NCBI GenBank assembly: GCA_902601785.1
Contig: CACKOH010000002.1
Span: 59,210-123,209, forward strand
DNA length: 64,000 bases
DNA from: an uncultured Pelagibacteraceae bacterium
Lineage (GTDB): Bacteria > Pseudomonadota > Alphaproteobacteria > Pelagibacterales > Pelagibacteraceae
Reading direction: 5' to 3'
The notes under the pieces were generated by a model, which saw only the letters and a program-made list of their open reading frames with translations, did no database searches and was not told where the DNA came from. This document shows positions 42,381 to 50,438 of this stretch, one piece after another. The first letter of the stretch is position 1, and the number at the start of each line of letters is the position of its first letter. The position numbers were made by a program, and so were the translations under genes.

Positions 42381-43613
42381 TTATCCTATTAAATTTTGAG
42401 CTACCCATTTGTGAAATTGATGAGTTGGTTGATCCATTATTGGTGAAAAATTTCCTCCATTGTAAACAGGTGAATTTCTACCCTCTTGCATCCCTTCAAC
42501 TGCATTTATATCTTCTAACATTACATCTTTCCAAAATTTTAAATTTTGTTTTCTCATTTCTTTTAATTGTTCACCATTTGCACTCTCTTCTCCAACATAA
42601 TACATTTGCATATGTTCTTTTGTTTTATTCATTGCTAAAGGTTCTAACCAAAAAACATAAAAATGATCTACATGTAAACCAATCATAACATTTGGGAATA
42701 GAGCTATGTATTCAGAATTTTTTAACATACTTTTTTCCCAATTAGGAAATGTATCAAAAATTTTGTTACCTTTAACAATTTGATCATATTTTTTACTCCC
42801 TTGACCAGCAAATCGATTTGGTAAACCTTGAATGTGATAATGATCATTAATGTTAGATATTTTATTTAGTTCAGGATGAATTGTTGGTAAATGATAGCTT
42901 TCGCAATAATTTTCTATAGCAAATTTCCAATTGGTTTTTACTTCTAGGCTGAAGTAACCATAGTCATCTGATTTTACTATTAACTTTTGATCATCTTTAT
43001 TTATGAATTTCGACCATCTTTCTTCGAGAGGTTTTATGTACTGGTCAAAATCTAACTCATTTGAGTTAATATTTACAAATACTATATCCATCCAAAGTTT
43101 AGTTTTAACTTCTTTTAAATTACTCTTTGTTTTATTGAAATTTGTAGACTGATGATTATTTAAGCCACCAATATGAGGAGTTGCAACTAATTGTCCATTA
43201 AAATCATAGGCCCAAGAATGATACGGGCATCTAATAACATTTTTTAACTTGCAGGCCTTATCCATAAGTTTAAATCCCCTATGACTACAGACATTATGAA
43301 AAACTCTTACATCCATGTTTTTATCTCTGATTAATATCAAAGGAATCCCGAGTAGATTGCAGGGTTTGGCATCTCCAATTTTTGGAATTGAGCTTCCAAC
43401 CCCAATTGCTGTCCATTTATTATAAAAAATTTTTTCCTTTTCGTGAGCTAAATAGCCTTGATTTGTATAGCACTCATTAGGTAAGCCATTTGCCACTTCT
43501 ATTGGTTTGTCTACATTGTTGATCTTTTCAATATCTAGTATCTTCGATAAGGGTAAATTTTTAAGATTCTGATGCACAAAAAAAATTATCATTCGCATAA
43601 ATTTTGGCAACAT
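42381..43613 (-). CDS. Rieske-type ring-hydroxylating/demethylating oxygenase alpha subunit
   Basis: A 410-aa Rieske oxygenase. The 2Fe-2S ligands are Cys109-x-His111 and Cys129-x2-His132. The mononuclear iron site is in NYCESYHLPTIHPEL (His241, His246; Glu238 nearby). Such proteins hydroxylate or N-demethylate small molecules; choline, carnitine, glycine betaine and stachydrine systems all belong here. Its place upstream of a DMGDH/ETF operon favours a betaine-type substrate (inference). No reductase is encoded nearby. The start is uncertain: methionines at residues 1, 6 and 8 are all possible. Confidence 0.85.
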   Translation of the reverse strand: MLPKFMRMIIFFVHQNLKNLPLSKILDIEKINNVDKPIEVANGLPNECYTNQGYLAHEKEKIFYNKWTAIGVGSSIPKIGDAKPCNLLGIPLILIRDKNMDVRVFHNVCSHRGFKLMDKACKLKNVIRCPYHSWAYDFNGQLVATPHIGGLNNHQSTNFNKTKSNLKEVKTKLWMDIVFVNINSNELDFDQYIKPLEERWSKFINKDDQKLIVKSDDYGYFSLEVKTNWKFAIENYCESYHLPTIHPELNKISNINDHYHIQGLPNRFAGQGSKKYDQIVKGNKIFDTFPNWEKSMLKNSEYIALFPNVMIGLHVDHFYVFWLEPLAMNKTKEHMQMYYVGEESANGEQLKEMRKQNLKFWKDVMLEDINAVEGMQEGRNSPVYNGGNFSPIMDQPTHQFHKWVAQNLIG

Positions 43614-43679
43614 ATTTCATTAAGATAGATAGATGAATTTCTTTGACAGCTTTTTGAAAACAGATAATGATCTGAAAAA

Positions 43680-44408
43680 ATGAATTTTTCTCTAGAAATT
43701 GGACCAAAGACGGAAGTTGATGTGGTCCCTGCATTAAGTGATGTTTACATCACTATGTTGCCAGGTGGAGATTATAGAGAAACTGCAGAAAAGGCTACGG
43801 AACTTGCTAGAAAAGGATTTAATCCAGTGCCCCACTTTCCAGCTCGATCGATGCAAGATGAAAAGGAACTTAAAGATTATGTTTCCAGATGTAAGGACGG
43901 TGGAGTTAAACAAGTTTTAATTATTGGTGGTGGTAGAGAGCCTGCAGGAAAATTTGACAGTTCATTTCAACTTTTAGAAACAGGATATTTCGAAAAAATG
44001 AAAATAGGAATAGCTGGACATCCCGAGGGAAGTCCTGATATATCCGACTCAGAATTAGAAAAAGCTATGATAGATAAAAAGCCTTATGCTGATTATATCG
44101 TAACTCAATGGTTACTTGATCCTCAGCCTATTATAGATTTTATTTCTAAACAAAGCGTACCAGTGCATGTTGGAATTACTGGGCCATTAAAAATATCTAG
44201 CTTGATCAAGTTTGCTAATATTGTTGGGGCAAAAAATTCTATTAACTTTCTTAAATCTAATTTTACTAAGGCGTTAGATTTATTGAAACCTAAAGACCCT
44301 AATGATTTAATTGGGAAAGTTAAATCGCATACTGATAACTTCCACATTTATACATTCGGCGGCTTGAAGGAAACTAACAAGTGGTTGAAGGAGAATAGTT
44401 ATGTCTAA
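43680..44408 (+). CDS. Methylenetetrahydrofolate reductase-like protein (short MetF)
   Basis: A 242-aa TIM-barrel protein of the MTHFR family, shorter than the 290-300 aa of classical MetF. Recognisable are FSLEIGPKT at the start, TVRGG-equivalent LPGGDYRETAEKATELA, NPVPHFPARSM, LIIGGGREPAGKF, IGIAGHPEGSPD and TQWLLDP. It overlaps the demethylase gene downstream by 8 b. Running in reverse it would oxidise the methyl-THF made by that partner. A TTGACA lies 32-37 b upstream of the ATG, but its -10 is poor. Confidence 0.85.
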   Translation: MNFSLEIGPKTEVDVVPALSDVYITMLPGGDYRETAEKATELARKGFNPVPHFPARSMQDEKELKDYVSRCKDGGVKQVLIIGGGREPAGKFDSSFQLLETGYFEKMKIGIAGHPEGSPDISDSELEKAMIDKKPYADYIVTQWLLDPQPIIDFISKQSVPVHVGITGPLKISSLIKFANIVGAKNSINFLKSNFTKALDLLKPKDPNDLIGKVKSHTDNFHIYTFGGLKETNKWLKENSYV

Positions 44409-45759
44409 TGAATTTGACTACACTAAATTAAAACATGTTACTTCTGTTGATCAATCAGACAGAGAAGTACCGTACAATTTACGACAAAGTGGACCAACAA
44501 AAGTTGAAATGTTAATTTCAACAAGAGTGAGAAAATCACCGTATTGGCATTTATCAATGCAGGCAGGATGTTGGAGAGCAACTGTCTATAATCGTATTTA
44601 TCATCCAAGAGGTTATGTAAAACCTGAAGATGGTGGTGCAATGGTAGAATATGATGCGATTGTTAATCATGTAACTATGTGGAATGTTGCTGTTGAAAGA
44701 CAAATAAGAGTAAAGGGTCCAGATGCAGAAAAATTTACTGATTATGTAATCACACGAGATGCAACTAAAATTTCTCCAATGAGAGCAAGGTATGTAATTT
44801 TATGTAATGCTTATGGAGGTGTCTTAAATGATCCAATTCTATTAAGAATTTCTGAAGATGAATTTTGGTTTTCTTTATCAGATTCTGATATTGGAATGTA
44901 TTTGCAAGGCGTAAATGCTGATGGAAGATTTAATTGCACAGTTGAAGAGATAGATGCCTGTCCAGTTCAAATTCAAGGACCTAAATCGAAAGCTTTAATG
45001 AAAGACCTTTGTGGAGATCAAGTAGACTTTGATAACATGCCTTTTTATGGTTTAGCAGAAGCAAATATAGGAGGAAGAAATTGTGTTATTTCACAATCTG
45101 GTTTCTCTGGCGAAGCTGGATATGAAATATACCTAAAAAATGCAACTTTATATGCTGAAGATATGTGGAATTCTGTTCTTGAAGCTGGAAAAAAACATAA
45201 CCTTATGGTTATTGCGCCAGCACACCATCGAAGAATTCAAGCAGGTATTCTTTCTTGGGGACAAGACATGGATCAACAACATAATCCTTTTCAGTGTAAC
45301 TTAGGATATCAAGTCTCTTTATCTGGAAAAGGAGAATGGAATAAAAAAGGAGATTACGTAGGAAAATCAGCTTTAGAAAAAATGAAAGCAGATCTTGTTG
45401 ATGGAAAAAAACCTTATAAACTTCAATTGGTTGGTTTAGAGTTTGGTGGTAAACCAATTGAAGATTATGCACCTGATTTTTGGTTAATTTCCCCTGAAAG
45501 TGGTGGTGATCCTGTAGGATTTATTACTTCTCCTTGGTATCATCCCGAAAAGAAACAGAACATTGCAATGGGATATGTGCCATTTGACGGAACTCTAAAT
45601 GCGAATGGTTTTCCAAAAGGTAAAGTTGGGACAAAATTTAAAGTGCACTTACCTGAACAATACTCTGAAAAAGCTGGAGTTCCAGTTGACGCAGTTGTAG
45701 TTGATATTCCATTTAAAGAGTCTTTTAACGCTAACACAAGAGAAGTTGTAAAAGGCTAA
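44401..45759 (+). CDS. GcvT-fold THF-dependent demethylase, LigM/DmdA-like
   Basis: A 452-aa aminomethyltransferase-fold protein without any oxidase domain. It has AIVNHVTMWNVAVERQIRVKGPDAEKFTDYV at about 80-110, CNAYGGVLNDPILLRI, VQIQGPKSKALMKDL and SGFSGEAGYEIYL, the GcvT landmarks. Length and pairing with metF resemble LigM, an O-demethylase; DmdA (about 369 aa) is the S-demethylase relative. It probably moves a methyl group from an O-, S- or N-methyl compound to tetrahydrofolate. The substrate is not evident. Confidence 0.82.
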   Translation: MSNEFDYTKLKHVTSVDQSDREVPYNLRQSGPTKVEMLISTRVRKSPYWHLSMQAGCWRATVYNRIYHPRGYVKPEDGGAMVEYDAIVNHVTMWNVAVERQIRVKGPDAEKFTDYVITRDATKISPMRARYVILCNAYGGVLNDPILLRISEDEFWFSLSDSDIGMYLQGVNADGRFNCTVEEIDACPVQIQGPKSKALMKDLCGDQVDFDNMPFYGLAEANIGGRNCVISQSGFSGEAGYEIYLKNATLYAEDMWNSVLEAGKKHNLMVIAPAHHRRIQAGILSWGQDMDQQHNPFQCNLGYQVSLSGKGEWNKKGDYVGKSALEKMKADLVDGKKPYKLQLVGLEFGGKPIEDYAPDFWLISPESGGDPVGFITSPWYHPEKKQNIAMGYVPFDGTLNANGFPKGKVGTKFKVHLPEQYSEKAGVPVDAVVVDIPFKESFNANTREVVKG

Positions 45760-45768
45760 AAATATTAT

Positions 45769-45792
45769 GGGGAAGTTAAATTTAGCTTCCCC
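45769..45792. terminator. Terminator after the demethylase gene
   Basis: GGGGAAGTTAAA pairs with TTTAGCTTCCCC over the full length with one wobble, leaving in practice a ten-pair stem and four-base loop. Only 10 b after the stop codon. One of the clearest hairpins in the window. Confidence 0.8.
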
Positions 45793-45800
45793 AAAAATCA

Positions 45801-45911
45801 ATGACAAAAGGGTTTTTAATTGTAATTTGCATTACGATTGCGATTGCTTTAATAGTATTTCCCTTGATAGTCTCTTACAGAGCACAAAAAAATAAAAAGA
45901 AAAAAAATTAA
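45801..45911 (+). CDS. 36-residue membrane peptide
   Basis: ATG 45801 opens 36 codons: a short MTKGF start, one hydrophobic helix (IVICITIAIALIVFPLIV), then a basic tail with K/N repeats. The TAA overlaps the ATG of the Yip1-family gene by one base (TAATG), as in true coupled genes of this window. It could assist or regulate that membrane protein. The ribosome site is weak and the product is tiny, so doubt remains. Confidence 0.5.
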   Translation: MTKGFLIVICITIAIALIVFPLIVSYRAQKNKKKKN

Positions 45912-46456
45912 TGTTTGGTGAATTTTTAAATATAATTTTCAAATCAATAAAGTTAGATAAAACACTTTATTCAGATAATAAAAATTTTGCTGAAGCCTCA
46001 ATTTATTTTGCAGGTATTATAATGATTTTAGATGGTATAGCAGGAGCAGTTGCTGCAAATACAATTATAAAAACTGCAATTGCAATGTCTGGCCTTACCG
46101 CAATTATTACTTGGTTGATTTGGGCAATTTTTATTTATGTTATTGGAGTAAAACTTTTTCCAGATAAACAAACTAAAGTTTCATTCAAAAAGGTTTTAAC
46201 CGCAGTTGGTTATGCACATGCTCCAGGACTACTAAGATTTTTTGCAGTAACACCAGACTTAATGATACCAATAATTTTTCTTACACAATTTTGGATATTT
46301 GCTGGTTTAATTATTTCAACAAAACAAATTCTTAATTTAAAATCTAATTTCAAATCTTTTGGAATTATTCTTTTATCTTTCCTAATTATAGCGTTTTTGT
46401 CTATTTCATTTGTAATGAGCCGAATGAATATGCTGCCAGTTAATCAAATAAGTTAG
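45911..46456 (+). CDS. Yip1-domain membrane protein
   Basis: A 181-aa integral membrane protein with about five helices. KVLTAVGYAHAPGLLRFFAVTP near residue 100-120 is the typical Yip1-like centre (G-Y-A-x2-P). Bacterial members are of unknown function, often with roles guessed in membrane organisation. It ends 4 b inside the convergent 55-aa gene. Confidence 0.8.
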   Translation: MFGEFLNIIFKSIKLDKTLYSDNKNFAEASIYFAGIIMILDGIAGAVAANTIIKTAIAMSGLTAIITWLIWAIFIYVIGVKLFPDKQTKVSFKKVLTAVGYAHAPGLLRFFAVTPDLMIPIIFLTQFWIFAGLIISTKQILNLKSNFKSFGIILLSFLIIAFLSISFVMSRMNMLPVNQIS

Positions 46457-46620
46457 AGAGGGAAAATAGTTTTAGAAACTCTGCAAGATTTACAAAGTTT
46501 AAAACCTGTCATTATCAGATTTTGAAATACACTTTCATCCTCTTTTCTACATTCGTCACAGATATTATTTAAATCATTGCTATTCATATCTTTAGGGTCT
46601 TTATCTAAATCTTTAGTCAT
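46453..46620 (-). CDS. 55-residue protein with two CxxC knuckles
   Basis: ATG 46620 opens 55 codons to TAA at 46453-46455. The product has an acidic N-terminus (MTKDLDKDPKDMN) and two CxxC pairs, Cys21-D-E-Cys24 and Cys43-K-S-Cys46, an 18-residue gap that fits a four-cysteine zinc ribbon. The start overlaps the stop of the DUF3726 gene by 8 b, which supports translation by coupling. It is the last gene of the operon that begins with the M19 peptidase. No family recognised. Confidence 0.65.
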   Translation of the reverse strand: MTKDLDKDPKDMNSNDLNNICDECRKEDESVFQNLIMTGFKLCKSCRVSKTIFPL

Positions 46621-47221
46621 TATCTGTTAAACCTGCTCCAGCAGCATCTTTTTTAAGACTATCAGTTTCTTCCACAAAAGTATTTTCAGATAATTTGTAT
46701 AAACTTTTCCATTCATCTTCATTAAAGTTATCTTTATTTTCAATAAAATTTATCTCTATATCTTTAGAATTTTTGGGAAATTCTAAATTTAAAAAGTTAG
46801 AATAAATATTTACATTTAAATTTAAGAAAATTTCTTTTTCATCAAATTTAACATTAATTTTTTTTCCAATAATTTCTGAAGATCTGCTCAAAAATGACAA
46901 AAAAATAATTGGGTAGGCAATGCTTGAAAAATAAATTTTTTCATAATTTTCAACTATTTTTAGTTGATCTAAAAAACCAATTCCTAAAATGATTGGGCAG
47001 TAAGGATTTGAAGAAGAATTTGACTGATTTATTAAACTTAAACTCTCATAATTATTTTTTTCCTTATCACGAAAATAAGAGTTTAAATGTGTGATACCGG
47101 GTAAACCAAACATCTCTAGTTGTCTTATACATTTACCAATTTCTTCAGACTCGCCCCAAGAAAATCCAGCAGCTTTTGATGCTCTTTTAGCTGTAGTTTC
47201 AATCTCGCTCAAAGATTTCAT
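46613..47221 (-). CDS. DUF3726 family protein
   Basis: A 202-aa protein whose N-terminus fits DUF3726: SLSEIETTAKRASKAAGFSWGESEEIGKCIRQLEMFGLPGI. The remainder has alternating strands and no obvious catalytic motif. The C-terminal part is more variable. The family is uncharacterised. It lies 2 b after the 553-aa gene and overlaps the small double-CxxC gene. Confidence 0.75.
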   Translation of the reverse strand: MKSLSEIETTAKRASKAAGFSWGESEEIGKCIRQLEMFGLPGITHLNSYFRDKEKNNYESLSLINQSNSSSNPYCPIILGIGFLDQLKIVENYEKIYFSSIAYPIIFLSFLSRSSEIIGKKINVKFDEKEIFLNLNVNIYSNFLNLEFPKNSKDIEINFIENKDNFNEDEWKSLYKLSENTFVEETDSLKKDAAGAGLTDND

Positions 47222-47223
47222 TT

Positions 47224-48885
47224 TTAATTACTTGTCCTATAGACCCACTGTTCGTCATAACTTTTTAATTCATCAGGTAATGGTGCTCCTTGGAACATGC
47301 AAATTCTTAACCATTTATCTGATCGTGGATCAAATTTTAAAGCTCCAAAAAAAGATAGCTTTAACCGTAGCATATCAATAGGCACTATATTTTTACCGAT
47401 AGTATTATCTTGTATCTCAGAATATGGAAATTTTTCAACAATAAATACTCTTCTAACAATGTGTCGAAGCTCAGAATTTTTAGACAAAAATTCTGCAACA
47501 ATGGAATTATTTTTTGTATCTAACAATTTTTTATAAAGTTTTTTAACATCTCTAGCTATTGCAAGTGGCTGCTCTAATTCAGATCCACCTTCTTCAAATC
47601 TATCAGCTAATCTAGGCTCCTCTTTATTCTTAGAAATAAACCAAAAGTTTTGTGTATTTTGTTTTTTTTCAAAGTTTATTTTTAAAATATTGGAATATTT
47701 TTTTTCAATAATATTAATTAGGTCTTTAACTGTTCTGCTGGTTGGAATTGTAAAATATTTATCCTCATCAGAACTCATCTGACTTACTAATGGATTAGTT
47801 ATTTCATTATACGGTTCCATCATTATAGAAACCACATACTCAATACACTCCTCACATGCTTTCTCTTCTAACCAAAGATATATTTGGTTAAAAGGATATT
47901 CGTCTTCAAAATTAAAATTGTTATCAATAAAGTGGATAAATTTTTTTATATCTTTTAACAAATTTTTAATTTTAATTTGCTGATACTCACTATCAGTATT
48001 CCAACTGGTAATATTTTTTAAAGATTTTTTAAGGCAATCAATAAATAAATCACTTTCTTTTTTCTTAACTTTTTTTATTTCCCTTATTTTTTTTAAGGCG
48101 ATCTCCCTGCTCATTACCCAATTATTCAATAAGGTTGGATGATTTACAATAAATGGAGCCATACCTAATCCAGTAGAATTTCCAATACCTAAATTTTTAC
48201 AAATCTTTCTATCTAATACGACAGCTTTACTGGGATTTTTGTAATGAGCGACATGGTTTACTTGATCAAATGTAAATTGTCTAACCAAATAAACTAGCAT
48301 CATTTCCAATCTAAAAGGTCCATTAATTTCTTCTCTATTCTTAATTCTAAAACGATCTGCTAAGCCAAATTTTCCAGAACCATATACTGCTGTTGTTCTA
48401 TACAAATATCCCACATTTGATAGTAATTCTAAATCTGGTTGTTTGCCTTCACTTAATCTTTCAACCACATGATTGAATACTCGTACAGATTTATTTGCTC
48501 TAGACAATGTTAACTCTTTAAATGAAAGTCTACCAACTTCCTGCCTTGGTACTTCATTTTTAAGTCTATCAATATCTTTTTGGGTAGGAACACCATCATG
48601 TAATGTAAATGCGGCATCCCATTTTGTTGCAATTACCCTATCTGATCTTTCGTCATCTTTAATTTTATTTGCAAAACAAACAAGGGAATAAGTTCTTTTA
48701 TCTTTTCTCAAAGAATAGACTGCTTCTCCATAACCAAATCTATCTAAATTAAATAAATCTCTCCTATATTCCCAGTCTTTAAATTCATTAAGAAAGCTTC
48801 TTAAAAATGATAGTTTAGACTGATGAAATGATCCTAATCTTGATAGTCTCATTATCTTATTAGGATCTCTAAGTTGAACTTTCAT
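47224..48885 (-). CDS. Large conserved-looking protein of unknown function
   Basis: A 553-aa soluble protein I cannot place in a family. Notable parts are a basic N-terminus (MKVQLRDPNKIMRLSRLGSF), a glycine-rich GIGNSTGLGMAPFIVNHP at 234-250, a CEEC at 344-347, a LADRFEEGGSELEQPLAIARDV block at about 427-447, and a C-terminal LRICMFQGAPLPDELKSY. No signal peptide or membrane helix. It is sandwiched between an M19 dipeptidase (2 b gap) and DUF3726 (2 b gap), so it is the central piece of this operon. Confidence 0.7.
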   Translation of the reverse strand: MKVQLRDPNKIMRLSRLGSFHQSKLSFLRSFLNEFKDWEYRRDLFNLDRFGYGEAVYSLRKDKRTYSLVCFANKIKDDERSDRVIATKWDAAFTLHDGVPTQKDIDRLKNEVPRQEVGRLSFKELTLSRANKSVRVFNHVVERLSEGKQPDLELLSNVGYLYRTTAVYGSGKFGLADRFRIKNREEINGPFRLEMMLVYLVRQFTFDQVNHVAHYKNPSKAVVLDRKICKNLGIGNSTGLGMAPFIVNHPTLLNNWVMSREIALKKIREIKKVKKKESDLFIDCLKKSLKNITSWNTDSEYQQIKIKNLLKDIKKFIHFIDNNFNFEDEYPFNQIYLWLEEKACEECIEYVVSIMMEPYNEITNPLVSQMSSDEDKYFTIPTSRTVKDLINIIEKKYSNILKINFEKKQNTQNFWFISKNKEEPRLADRFEEGGSELEQPLAIARDVKKLYKKLLDTKNNSIVAEFLSKNSELRHIVRRVFIVEKFPYSEIQDNTIGKNIVPIDMLRLKLSFFGALKFDPRSDKWLRICMFQGAPLPDELKSYDEQWVYRTSN

Positions 48886-48887
48886 AA

Positions 48888-49853
48888 CTAAATTAATTTA
48901 TAGAAATTGTACCAGTTGTTTCCAAGTATTCCATTTGTCTCTTCATCAGAAAATCCAACTTTTTTAAGTCCTTTTTCGATATTTGAAAAACCCCTCGCGT
49001 CCTCAAACCATTGAGGTTGTTTGGGAAAACCAGGGCTATTTTTATTACCCTCACCAAAATTTGTACTTTTAGACCATGTTCCATTTCTCATCCACTCAAC
49101 AACACTATCGGGTTGCTGAAGGCAAAGATCAGATCCGATACCTATTTGTTTAGTGTTTATTATTTCAGCTGTCTTAGCAACCATCTCACAGAAACTTTCA
49201 AGGGTACAATTTGTGTTATCTTTCAAATGATGAGGATATAAAGATAATCCAAGAATACCTCCGCTATCACTTAAAATTTTTAATAAATCAGACGATTTAT
49301 TTCTTTTTGCAGGATGCCAAAAATATGGATTTGCGTGTGTTATTGCTATTGGTTTTTGACTTAACTCGATTGCATCGATTGTACTTTTTTCAGCTGAATG
49401 TGACATGTCAATTACTACACCCACTCTATTCATTTCTTTTATTACTTCGCGTCCAAAATTAGTAACTCCACTGTCAATATTTTCGTAACAACCGGTAGCT
49501 AATAATGATTGATTGTTATAGGTAAGTTGCATAAATCGACAACCCAATTTATGTATTTTATCAACTAAACTTATATCATCCTCTATGGGGGAACAATTTT
49601 GAAAACCAAAAAAAATTGCTGTTTTTTTCTCTTTATTTGCCTTTTCTATATCTTTGTAGTCCCAGCCTTGAAATATTATATCTGAATTATCTTTAAAAAG
49701 TTTTTCCCATTTTTGAGTCTCAGTTAACAACTCATTGTAATCTTCATGATAGACTATCGTAACGTGAACGGCGTCAAGACCTGCAGATCTATTAAGCTCG
49801 AAAGTTTCTCTTGACCAATTACAATATTGAAGATTATCAATTTTAAAATTCAT
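48888..49853 (-). CDS. Membrane dipeptidase-family (peptidase M19) hydrolase
   Basis: A 321-aa metal-dependent amidohydrolase of family M19. Familiar segments: CRFMQLTYNNQS, VVIDMSHSAEKSTIDAI, IAITHANPYFWHPAKRN and IGIGSDLC, which supply metal ligands. The N-terminal H-x-D common in M19 is replaced by a less clear VHVTIVYHEDY stretch. No signal peptide, so the enzyme is cytoplasmic, unlike renal dipeptidase. First gene of the operon with the unknown 553-aa protein. Confidence 0.82.
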   Translation of the reverse strand: MNFKIDNLQYCNWSRETFELNRSAGLDAVHVTIVYHEDYNELLTETQKWEKLFKDNSDIIFQGWDYKDIEKANKEKKTAIFFGFQNCSPIEDDISLVDKIHKLGCRFMQLTYNNQSLLATGCYENIDSGVTNFGREVIKEMNRVGVVIDMSHSAEKSTIDAIELSQKPIAITHANPYFWHPAKRNKSSDLLKILSDSGGILGLSLYPHHLKDNTNCTLESFCEMVAKTAEIINTKQIGIGSDLCLQQPDSVVEWMRNGTWSKSTNFGEGNKNSPGFPKQPQWFEDARGFSNIEKGLKKVGFSDEETNGILGNNWYNFYKLI

Positions 49854-49945
49854 ATTAGTTTAACTTTAATCAATATGGTTTTTAAATACTATTAATTTTA
49901 TTGAAATTTTAAGTTAATTTTGAAATAAACTGCTTATTAATTCTC

Positions 49946-50437
49946 ATGAAAAAAAATAAAAATCTAAAAGTTTCAATCGTTATGGGTAGTCAATCTGATT
50001 ATAAGACTATGCGGTCAGCAGAAAAAATACTTAAAAAAATTGGTGTTTCTTTTGAAACAAAAATTGTTTCAGCTCACAGAACTCCAAAAAGAATGTACGA
50101 TTATGCTCTAAGAGCTGAAAAAAATAATATAGGTGTAATTATAGCAGGCGCTGGGGGATCGGCACATTTACCTGGTATGATCTCAGCACTAACCTCATTA
50201 CCAGTTCTTGGTGTACCTATTGAAAGCAAAAAATTAAAAGGCTTAGATAGTCTTTTATCAATAGCTCAAATGCCAAAAGGAATTCCTGTTGGAACACTTG
50301 CTATTGGTGAAGACGGTGCAATTAATGCAGCATTATTAGCAGCCTCAATAATTGCAAACCAAAATCCATCCATTAAACTGAAATTGAGTAACTGGAGATC
50401 TAATCAAACTAAATCAGTCAAAAAAAATCCTAAGTAA
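49946..50437 (+). CDS. purE: N5-carboxyaminoimidazole ribonucleotide mutase
   Basis: A 163-aa PurE: GSQSDYKTMRSAEKIL near the start, SAHRTPKRM with the catalytic His, AGAGGSAHLPGM and the LPVLGVPI segment. It shifts the carboxylate group in purine synthesis. purK follows 1 b later. Confidence 0.95.
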   Translation: MKKNKNLKVSIVMGSQSDYKTMRSAEKILKKIGVSFETKIVSAHRTPKRMYDYALRAEKNNIGVIIAGAGGSAHLPGMISALTSLPVLGVPIESKKLKGLDSLLSIAQMPKGIPVGTLAIGEDGAINAALLAASIIANQNPSIKLKLSNWRSNQTKSVKKNPK

Positions 50438-50438
50438 A

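Noticed and set aside
43643..43671. Full sigma-70 promoter for metF (TTGACA with GATAAT)
   Set aside because: The spacing is only 14 b to GATAAT, and the 17-b alternative AATGAT is a poor -10, so it is only mentioned in the gene note.
44123..45737. Minus-strand frames over the MetF and demethylase genes
   Set aside because: Antisense shadows of two genes with strong family evidence.
48893..49462. Extra open frames inside the M19 peptidase gene (both strands)
   Set aside because: All overlap the peptidase, whose motifs are clear; none has a ribosome site or recognisable domain.
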